DNA of 35,091 bases from JBGTCY01 sp041748615 (GTDB taxonomy: Bacteria > Bacteroidota > Bacteroidia > Chitinophagales > CAIOSU01). Of this stretch, positions 1 through 6,071 are shown in pieces (positions within the stretch are counted from its first letter, which is position 1; the number at the start of each line of letters is the position of its first letter). The stretch spans positions 1 to 35,091 of the forward strand of contig JBGTCY010000329.1 of the NCBI GenBank assembly GCA_041748615.1, given 5' to 3'. Under the pieces are notes generated by a model. That model ran no database searches and had not been told where the DNA came from. It was given only the letters and a program-made list of their open reading frames with translations. A program made the position numbers and the translations under genes.

Positions 1-39
1 GGGGGCTGGGTGATATAATTGCTTCAGTTACTGACATAA

Positions 40-336
40 TTAAAATACTAATTTTTCGGGATCTTGTCTAGTATCAAACAATCGAATAAGTTCGATTGTA
101 TCCTGCAAAACTCTATAATAAAGTGAATTGTGTTTTGTGATGACACATTTTCTGATACCTAATTCAGAGTTAATAACAGGATAAATGTCCGGAAGTTCAG
201 AAATAAGAAGAATGGCATCTTCAACTTTTTCAATGAATTATACGGCAACTTCCGTGGTCCAATTATCATTCAAATAATTCAATACATTTGTGAAATCCTC
301 ATTAGCAAGTGGCGACCAAATGAAGTCTTTACGCAT
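40..336 (-). pseudogene. RelE/ParE-family toxin, interrupted by in-frame TAA
   Basis: Reading the minus strand from the ATG at 334-336 gives a 98-residue RelE/ParE-like protein beginning MRKDFIWSPLANEDF and ending LIRLFDTRQDPEKLVF, typical start and end motifs of Bacteroidota toxins in this family. The frame is open to a TAA at 40-42 except for one TAA at 238-240 (codon 33), between NWTTEVAV and FIEKVEDAILLIS. No frameshift is needed to recover the full protein, so a single base change at one codon explains the break. Family members are mRNA interferases or gyrase poisons; which applies is not visible. The start codon overlaps the stop of the upstream antitoxin by 8 bp (ATGCGTAA), as in a coupled antitoxin-toxin pair. 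Likely inactive unless the stop is read through or is a consensus error. Confidence 0.8.
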
Positions 337-574
337 TGTATTTTTTTCTCAGCTTGCTCATGACCTTCTTATGCGGAATTCCCTTGCCGTTGTCAAGCTG
401 AACGAGCGCTTCACGAATTCCTTCTTGCTGCTTTTTCGACAGCTTGTTCCATTCATCAGAATTATCCTGCTTGTTAAAGTAATTGAGCAGGACGCCATAA
501 GCTTCCTCTAATTTTTTTTCATCCAGCAAATCAAGTTGGCGGAAAATTTTCAATTTCAGTTCGGCAGAATTCAT
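329..574 (-). CDS. Antitoxin-like protein paired with RelE/ParE toxin
   Basis: 81-residue protein with an N-terminal helical segment (MNSAELKLKIFRQLDLLD), a Trp-containing middle (EWNKLSKKQQEGIREAL) and a basic tail (GIPHKKVMSKLRKKYNA). This layout is common for small proteins encoded directly before RelE/ParE toxins in Bacteroidota, and the tail resembles that of the antitoxin at 5597-5833 (GK-x-I-x-H). It overlaps the downstream toxin pseudogene by 8 bp and the upstream TIGR02574-type gene by ATGA (571-574), so the three genes are translationally coupled. The antitoxin role is inferred from position and composition. I see no recognisable DNA-binding fold. Confidence 0.75.
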   Translation of the reverse strand: MNSAELKLKIFRQLDLLDEKKLEEAYGVLLNYFNKQDNSDEWNKLSKKQQEGIREALVQLDNGKGIPHKKVMSKLRKKYNA

Positions 575-798
575 GAGTGGTGTATTTTTATTTTAATCCT
601 GTTTTTCACCTCCTCCCATGTAGAACCCTGTTCGGGGTTTTTGGAGTAGGCTTTTATTTCTTCTTCTAAAAATTGAATTTGTTCATCGCTTAATTCATAA
701 GAACTTTTATTTTCATCATTGACAATGCTATCCCATATCGCTTCCACCAAAAGTATTCTTTCGGGTATGCTCAGTTTCATTATTTCTGATAATGACAT
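571..798 (-). CDS. Addiction module antitoxin, TIGR02574-like
   Basis: 75-residue protein starting MSLSEIMKLSIPERILLVEAIWDS and containing LSDEQIQFLEEEIKAYSKNPEQGSTWEEVKNRI (read in two parts), the hallmark layout of the TIGR02574 addiction-module component: a first helix ending in LVEAIWDSI, a second in LSDEQ, and a closing P-E-x-G-x-x-WEEVK motif. A longer frame runs up to 1020, but that extension lacks family similarity and would overlap the divergent DUF433 gene, so the ATG at 796-798 is preferred. The gene overlaps the next antitoxin-like gene by 4 bp. TIGR02574 genes normally sit directly before a RelE/ParE toxin; here another small gene intervenes. Confidence 0.8.
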   Translation of the reverse strand: MSLSEIMKLSIPERILLVEAIWDSIVNDENKSSYELSDEQIQFLEEEIKAYSKNPEQGSTWEEVKNRIKIKIHHS

Positions 799-972
799 GA
801 TTTTAAGGGATTTTGTGTTTGAAGTTAAGCAAGTTTCGGGGTGGGTTGAAAGCTGTCTATTATAATGGGGTAGGAAATGAATCCGGTTAGGCTCTTTATC
901 AAACCAGTAAAATCCCGGATTAAACATTTTATTTAAATTTACGTTGTACAGTATTATAACAGATATAGGAAA

Positions 973-1221
973 ATGAAAAAACAATTTCACAGGATTGAAA
1001 GCAATCCACGCAAACAGCAAGGGCGTCCCTGCATTAAGGGTACGCGCATCACTGTGTATGATATTCTTGATTATCTGAGCGCAGGAATGTCAGCCGAAGA
1101 AATCACCGAAAACTATCCTCCATTAACTAAAGCCGATATCCGCGAGGCTGTGGATTTTGTGAAGTACATGCATAGCCATACTCAATATTTACGCTCTTCC
1201 GGTGCTGCTTCTCGACCATAA
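973..1221 (+). CDS. DUF433 domain antitoxin
   Basis: 82-residue protein with the DUF433 signature: RIESNPRKQQGRPCIKGTRI, then VYDILDYLSAGMSAEEI and a YPPLTKADIREAVDF motif. DUF433 proteins are helix-turn-helix-like and are usually encoded just before a DUF5615 PIN-like protein; the pair is regarded as a toxin-antitoxin module with DUF433 as antitoxin. The partner follows with a 20-bp overlap. The last ~15 residues after VKYMHSH are not part of the domain. It is transcribed away from the minus-strand antitoxin operon across a 174-bp gap. Confidence 0.85.
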   Translation: MKKQFHRIESNPRKQQGRPCIKGTRITVYDILDYLSAGMSAEEITENYPPLTKADIREAVDFVKYMHSHTQYLRSSGAASRP

Positions 1222-1534
1222 TATTTCCTACAAGCTGACACGCGACAAAGACCTGCAAAATATTTTTCCGGGCTTACAGCATATCTACCTCCTAAATCTG
1301 CACGATGAAGAAGATGAAATCATTTGGGAATATGCAAAAGACCATGCATTAACCATTGTTTCAAAAGACAACGATTTTCAGCATTTATTTTCCATACATG
1401 GTTTTCCGCCAGCCGTTATCAAATTGAATATCGGAAACTGCACAAATGAACACCTGAAATCAGTTCTGTTGAAACATGCGGACGCTATCAGAGCCGCTCA
1501 TCAAAATAACAGGCTGGTGATTATTGAAGAATAA
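1202..1534 (+). CDS. DUF5615 PIN-like protein, probable toxin
   Basis: 110-residue protein with the DUF5615 (Mut7-C/PIN-like) pattern: an N-terminal LLLDHNISYKL with an early Asp, a central LHDEEDEIIWEYA acidic stretch, and VSKDNDFQHL. These Asp/Glu positions match the putative metal-binding site of PIN-like nucleases. The only sensible start is the GTG at 1202, which puts LLLDHN within the first residues as in relatives; no in-frame ATG lies nearby upstream. It begins inside the DUF433 gene, so translation is probably coupled. RNase activity is inferred from the fold family. Confidence 0.8.
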   Translation: MLLLDHNISYKLTRDKDLQNIFPGLQHIYLLNLHDEEDEIIWEYAKDHALTIVSKDNDFQHLFSIHGFPPAVIKLNIGNCTNEHLKSVLLKHADAIRAAHQNNRLVIIEE

Positions 1535-1588
1535 TGTTATGCAAGTAAGTCATGGTACAACTCGGTGTGATTTATCTTTTATCTATCA

Positions 1589-3289
1589 TCAAAACACAAC
1601 CTCCCCCTTATTCTCAATTCCTTCCCGAAGATAAATCACCGTTGCATTATCGCCCTTTTTGAACTTGCTCAATGCTTCCATATAGCTCATCATGTCCGCC
1701 ACTTTGTGTTCGCCAATCTGAATGACGATGTCGCCTTTTTTCAAACCCGCTGATGCGGCTGGTTTTCCATCCGTCACTCCGTCAAGCCGCATTCCTTCAC
1801 CCGAAAACATGTAATCAGGAATGACTCCAAGCGTCACTTTGAATCTCGGAGTAGCAGGTGCGGTGTCGGCTGCCACAGAAATGAAATCAATTCTTCCCCT
1901 GCCGTCAATGCTGTCAATCAAAGCGTAACTCAAATTGAAAATCGAAACCATTCCCTCATAGTTGACTTTCTCCGCTACGTCTGTCGGCTTGTGATAATCT
2001 TCATGTGCGCCCGTAAAAAAATGCAGCACCGGAATGTCTTTGAGATAAAAAGGAGTATGGTCAGACGGACCGATACCGGAATCTGTTGTTTTGAGATTAA
2101 TGCTATCGTTTGGAATATTTTTTAAAACCTGCCAGGCGGAAGATGTGCCGAAACCGTTGACTTGCATTCCACGCTCAGTCGGATTCAGCCTGCCGACCAT
2201 GTCATAATTCAGCATGTAGTTCACTGATTTCACTGCATCATTCATAAAATCTAAATATTGCTTGGAACCATACAATCCCAATTCTTCACCGGAAAAAGCC
2301 ACGACTAAGTAATTATTATTTTTGAGCGGAGAAGATTTCAGTTTGCGAGCGAGTTCGATGATGAGCGCCACTCCGCTTGCATTATCATCCGCCCCATTGT
2401 GAATTGCGGAGTCACCGCGGTGCAGCGAACCGCCACTTTCTCCAAATCCCAAATGGTCATAGTGTGCGCCTAACACAACCGTAGTTGTGGCGTTGTTGTC
2501 AATCAATCCGGCTACATTGTGACCTGTCTTCTCAATGGGAATGAGTTCAACCGACATTTGCGCGGAAAGTTTCTTAAAATTCATAACCTCATCCCATCCA
2601 TGTTTTTTTAAAAACACGATCGGGATACTGGCAGGAAAAATATTCCGGTCAAGCATTGATGGCGGATAATCTGACTGTTCCTCATTCGCGTAAAAAATGA
2701 CCGCTGTCGCACCAGCCTGTATCGCCCGCTCAACTCTTGGACGCAAATCCAGATGACTGCCAAATTTTCCATGAGGATTCGTGCCGGAAGGAGATGATAC
2801 ATTGATTAGAAAAACTTTCCCTTTAAGATTTTTTCTGCCTTTGTAGTCATCATGTTCCAAATCAGGAGCCGAGATTCCAAAACCCACATCCACACATGCG
2901 CCATTGATTTTTTTATTCGCGGAATATCCAAGCGGGTAATAGTCTTTTTCAACGTGAAAACTTTTTTTATTGATTAAAAGCGAATTTTTTTCTCCCATCA
3001 ATCGTCCTTTAACAAAAGTGAACGGCTGCAAATAGGATGCATTTTTTCCGGCAGGCTGAAGTCCGTTTCTCACAAACTGACTGACGATATAACGGTATGC
3101 TTTTTCCTCTCCCTCAGTCGCGGTTGCCCTGCCTTCAAGACTGTCATCCGATAAGTAATAGACATGAAATTTTAAGTTATTGTAAAGAACGGAATCTAAC
3201 CCGGTGGAAGCAGAGGTATTGGATTGTGAAAAAACAGAACTAAACAGGAAAACAAAAAGGGTAGCAAAAAAAAGGGACGGATATTTCAT
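1589..3289 (-). CDS. M28 family metallopeptidase with PA and PDZ domains
   Basis: 566-residue secreted protein. Residues 1-21 form a signal peptide (KYPSLFFATLFVFLFSSVFS). A protease-associated (PA) region spans roughly 120-255. The M28 di-zinc domain (about 258-465) has the full ligand set: H276 in GAHYDH, D301 in GADDNASG, E335/E336 in SGEELGL (E335 the general base), D363 in NYDMVG and H433 in DYHKP. A PDZ domain follows at about 485-566 (AASAGLKKGDIVIQIG). It most likely releases N-terminal amino acids from peptides in the periplasm or outside the cell. No T9SS sorting domain is present. It lies downstream of the S41 protease gene on the same strand, with a terminator hairpin between them. 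Substrate unknown. Confidence 0.92.
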   Translation of the reverse strand: MKYPSLFFATLFVFLFSSVFSQSNTSASTGLDSVLYNNLKFHVYYLSDDSLEGRATATEGEEKAYRYIVSQFVRNGLQPAGKNASYLQPFTFVKGRLMGEKNSLLINKKSFHVEKDYYPLGYSANKKINGACVDVGFGISAPDLEHDDYKGRKNLKGKVFLINVSSPSGTNPHGKFGSHLDLRPRVERAIQAGATAVIFYANEEQSDYPPSMLDRNIFPASIPIVFLKKHGWDEVMNFKKLSAQMSVELIPIEKTGHNVAGLIDNNATTTVVLGAHYDHLGFGESGGSLHRGDSAIHNGADDNASGVALIIELARKLKSSPLKNNNYLVVAFSGEELGLYGSKQYLDFMNDAVKSVNYMLNYDMVGRLNPTERGMQVNGFGTSSAWQVLKNIPNDSINLKTTDSGIGPSDHTPFYLKDIPVLHFFTGAHEDYHKPTDVAEKVNYEGMVSIFNLSYALIDSIDGRGRIDFISVAADTAPATPRFKVTLGVIPDYMFSGEGMRLDGVTDGKPAASAGLKKGDIVIQIGEHKVADMMSYMEALSKFKKGDNATVIYLREGIENKGEVVF

Positions 3290-3313
3290 GACGGCTGACG
3301 ATTAGTTTAAAAA

Positions 3314-3353
3314 AACGAATCCGCAATGTTCTGAAACACATTGCGGATTCGTT
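3314..3353 (-). terminator. Intrinsic terminator downstream of the S41 protease gene
   Basis: A perfect 15-bp stem (AACGAATCCGCAATG at 3314-3328 with its complement at 3339-3353) closes a 10-nt loop. Read on the minus strand, the stem is followed directly by a run of T, the form of a Rho-independent terminator. It lies between the S41 protease gene and the M28 gene. Confidence 0.85.
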
Positions 3354-3371
3354 AAAGTTCGGATAAAAAAA

Positions 3372-5054
3372 TTACGGCTTCAGCAGCGCAGAATATTTTG
3401 ATTTATCATTTAATAACTTAACAGCTTCCACTACTTCGGGGTCGGCAGAAAAACCGGCTTCAATTCTGCCCGTACGGTAATAGTATCTGCCAACGATTTC
3501 CTCTTCCAGCAGTTTCACAATTTCATCCTGATGACGAATCAAGTCTTTTTCCTTATCGTGCATCACGCTGGTTTTTAATTTGTAAAATTCATTTGAGATG
3601 CCTTCGTAGTATTGTTCATCCTTCGCGATTTTTTCAAAGTCAGACAGCAACTCTTCACTCTTGGTGGTGTAGTCATAATCCTTGTCTGATAAATAGACGA
3701 TGAAATCATTGTAATCCTTTTCACTCAATTTGAATTCGCGGGGCTGTGGAATAGTCTGATTTTTTGCACTGTAAATAGTCGCGTAATTAAAAATCAGATT
3801 TTTTTGAAGTAAAGCAACGGTGATTTTACTTAACCTTACCGGCTCTAAAATTATGTCAGGATCAATCCCCGCTCCGTCATACACCGTTCTGCCATTGGTT
3901 GTTTGAAAAGCTACTTTCAGTGAATCGGGTATTCGAATGATGCTGCCCAGCGAATCACGCTCGGCATAGTTGATTGCCTGAATGCACCTTCCGCTGGGAA
4001 TATAGTATTTGGCTGTGGTTACTTTCAACTTGGTGTTGTAGGTAAGTGAACGGGTGGTTTGCACCAATCCTTTTCCAAAAGTTCGCTGACCGACCACAAT
4101 TCCTCTGTCCAAATCCTGGATGCTGCCCGAAACAATTTCAGATGCCGATGCCGAGCCGCGATTCGTCAGAACAACCAACGGAATGTCGGGGTCAATCGCA
4201 GGATTCAGCGTTTTAAAAGATTTATCCCACTCTTTCACCTTGCCTTTGGTGCTCACCACTTCCTGTCCTTTATTGATAAAAATATTTGAGACATTCACCG
4301 CCTCATTCAACAACCCGCCCGGATTGCCACGCAAGTCAAATACTAATCCTTTCAATTCAGGATTATTTTGTTTCATATTTTCCAGCGCGTCTTTTACTTC
4401 TTTCCCGGCATTTTCGGTAAAATTTGACAGACGGATGTAACCAATTTCATCATTCACCATTCCGAAATATTGCACATTGTTTATTTTAATTTCTTCACGG
4501 TTGAGCACCAGGTCTTTTTCTTCCTCCGAGCCATCCGCTTTCAACCGGTTGATTTTCACTTTCACCTGTGTGCCTGCCTGTCCTTTGAGCATTTTGCTGA
4601 CTTCATCCGTGTCTTTCCCTTTCACTGATTTGCCGTCAATCAAAATAATTTTATCACCGGCAATCAAACCGCCTTTATCGGCAGGATAATTTTGGTAAGG
4701 TTCCGCCACCACCACCCAGTCTTCAATTTTCCGGATGAGCGCGCCAATGCCGCCATATTTGCCGGTGGTTTGCAAGCGATAATCTTCCATTTCCGCTTCT
4801 GAAATAAACTGTGTGTAAGGGTCTAATGATTCAAGCATCGCGTCAATGCCTTTGCGAATCAATTTGTTCGGCTCAATATCATCCACATAGTAAGAGTTCA
4901 ACTCTTTATAGAGGGTGGCGAAAATGTCAAGGTTTTTTGAAATTTCGAAGTAAGTGTTGGAGGTAAAAGCCAACGGGATCAGTGCAACAACCACCAATAA
5001 AGTAATGAGCAAGTATTTTTTTACTCTTTGAAAAATAGTTTTTGGGATATTCAT
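3372..5054 (-). CDS. S41 family C-terminal processing peptidase
   Basis: 560-residue CtpA/Prc-type serine protease. Residues 11-31 form a signal peptide or membrane anchor (VKKYLLITLLVVVALIPLAF). A helical cap with LDPYTQFI (77-84) precedes a PDZ domain (about 95-175, with GGIGALI and GGLIAGDKI). The S41 domain follows: a GYIRLSNF strand, FDLRGNPGG (239-247), the nucleophile S303 in GSASASEI and the general base K328 in TFGKGLVQ, 25 residues apart as in Prc and CtpA. The C-terminal ~150 residues are a helical extension common in Bacteroidota homologues. It likely trims or degrades periplasmic and lipoprotein substrates from their C-termini. Confidence 0.93.
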   Translation of the reverse strand: MNIPKTIFQRVKKYLLITLLVVVALIPLAFTSNTYFEISKNLDIFATLYKELNSYYVDDIEPNKLIRKGIDAMLESLDPYTQFISEAEMEDYRLQTTGKYGGIGALIRKIEDWVVVAEPYQNYPADKGGLIAGDKIILIDGKSVKGKDTDEVSKMLKGQAGTQVKVKINRLKADGSEEEKDLVLNREEIKINNVQYFGMVNDEIGYIRLSNFTENAGKEVKDALENMKQNNPELKGLVFDLRGNPGGLLNEAVNVSNIFINKGQEVVSTKGKVKEWDKSFKTLNPAIDPDIPLVVLTNRGSASASEIVSGSIQDLDRGIVVGQRTFGKGLVQTTRSLTYNTKLKVTTAKYYIPSGRCIQAINYAERDSLGSIIRIPDSLKVAFQTTNGRTVYDGAGIDPDIILEPVRLSKITVALLQKNLIFNYATIYSAKNQTIPQPREFKLSEKDYNDFIVYLSDKDYDYTTKSEELLSDFEKIAKDEQYYEGISNEFYKLKTSVMHDKEKDLIRHQDEIVKLLEEEIVGRYYYRTGRIEAGFSADPEVVEAVKLLNDKSKYSALLKP

Positions 5055-5269
5055 AAATCTGGTTTAGTGTGTTAAACGAAAAATCAGGCGAATCTGTCTA
5101 ACCTGTCTTTATTTTTTTGTAAAATTAACATTTGTGGGTTGTAATAGGTTTCTTCTTTGGTTTGTTCAATTTTATTCTTATTCATGAAAATACACCCGCT
5201 TATTCCTTCACAAAGTCCCCGTTTTTTATTTTGAAAAAGCAATGATTTGCATTTTTAAAATCAATGTAT

Positions 5270-5596
5270 TTAATTTTTTGTATCGCGCTTGGTAAGTCTG
5301 ACGGGGTTCATTTTTGTATGAAAAACATCGGTAATAACAACTTTAAATCCTTCTACCTGATAAATGATTTTATAGTTACCTGCAACCAAATACCTTCTTT
5401 CTTTACCGGCTTTTTCAAAATGAGGCTCGGTTTGACCGGTGAACGGTTGTGTTGCGAGTATATCTGTTTTTTAAATTATTTGACGAATGAATTTATCAGC
5501 CGGAACTGCCGATTTGGCTTCGTTTGAAATGTAAGCATGTATTTCGCTTAAACATTGAGATGCAAAAGGAGACCGCTTGATTTGATACAACGCCAT
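5270..5596 (-). pseudogene. RelE/ParE-family toxin, interrupted by in-frame TAA
   Basis: The minus strand from the ATG at 5594-5596 reads MALYQIKRSPFASQCLSEI, typical of a RelE/ParE N-terminus. After a single TAA at 5471-5473 (codon 42) the same frame continues with KTDILATQPFTGQTE, ERRYLVAGNYKIIYQV and VVITDVFHTKMNP, the core strands and C-terminal Phe/His-Thr-x-x-x-Pro motif of the family, ending at a TAA at 5270-5272. The sequence on both sides of the stop is normal, so one nonsense change explains the break. The start codon abuts the antitoxin TAG with no gap. The two fragments are 41 and 66 residues; the second lacks an early start codon. Confidence 0.82.
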
Positions 5597-5833
5597 CTAT
5601 TTTTTAATGCCGAAACGTTTTTTAATTTCATCATGCGATATCAACTTCCCTTCTTTCATTTCTTTTTCCGATTGGGCATCCCGCTCTAATAATTCCTCCA
5701 CGGTCATCGGCTGCACCGGTGTATTTTTTTTCCCGGACTTTCTCAATATAGCGTACACTTCATTAAGCAATGAAGTGTCGTCAGTTTTTTCAACTGCTTT
5801 GTAAATCTGATTTTTTAATGCAGTTACATTCAT
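5597..5833 (-). CDS. Antitoxin-like protein upstream of RelE/ParE toxin
   Basis: 78-residue protein starting MNVTALKNQIYKAVEKTDD and ending EMKEGKLISHDEIKKRFGIKK (last part split from a charged helix LLERDAQSEKEMKEG). The layout of an N-terminal helix, a Lys/Pro-rich linker (GKKNTPVQP) and a charged C-terminal helix is usual for small antitoxins before RelE/ParE toxins in this phylum. An ATG seven codons upstream (5854) exists; the internal ATG at 5831-5833 is preferred because relatives begin MN-x-x-x-L-K. Its TAG stop is followed immediately by the toxin ATG. The antitoxin role is inferred from context. Confidence 0.75.
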   Translation of the reverse strand: MNVTALKNQIYKAVEKTDDTSLLNEVYAILRKSGKKNTPVQPMTVEELLERDAQSEKEMKEGKLISHDEIKKRFGIKK

Positions 5834-6000
5834 GTCAGAGAAAATTAATTTCAATACAAAGTTTAGTAAAATTCGTGATTATGGATTTTCATTCAAGAAG
5901 AAAACGTTTTTTCATTGCTGAATTTTCATTACTGCAATTTAATTTATTTCCCGAACCCCAGGGCGGAATCGGATAGGGTAAAAATTCTCCGCTTTTTTTA

Positions 6001-6033
6001 AGACCTTATAGGTTTCAAAAACCTATAATGTCT
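6001..6033. repeat. Extragenic palindrome
   Basis: AGAC + TTATAGGTTT (6001-6015) pairs with AAACCTATAA + GTCT (6019-6033), separated by CAA, with one mismatch at 6005/6029. It sits 39 bases past the end of the murF-alr gene. No T run follows on the minus strand, so it is not a classical terminator for that gene. It looks like a dispersed Bacteroidota extragenic palindrome; only one copy is in this window. Confidence 0.6.
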
Positions 6034-6071
6034 AAGCGTTTGCGGATTTGAATTTTATTTCATCTGCCCCC

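Noticed and set aside
571..1020. 149-residue reading of the TIGR02574-like antitoxin
   Set aside because: The first 74 residues show no family similarity and would overlap the divergent DUF433 gene; the ATG at 796-798 gives a normal-length antitoxin.
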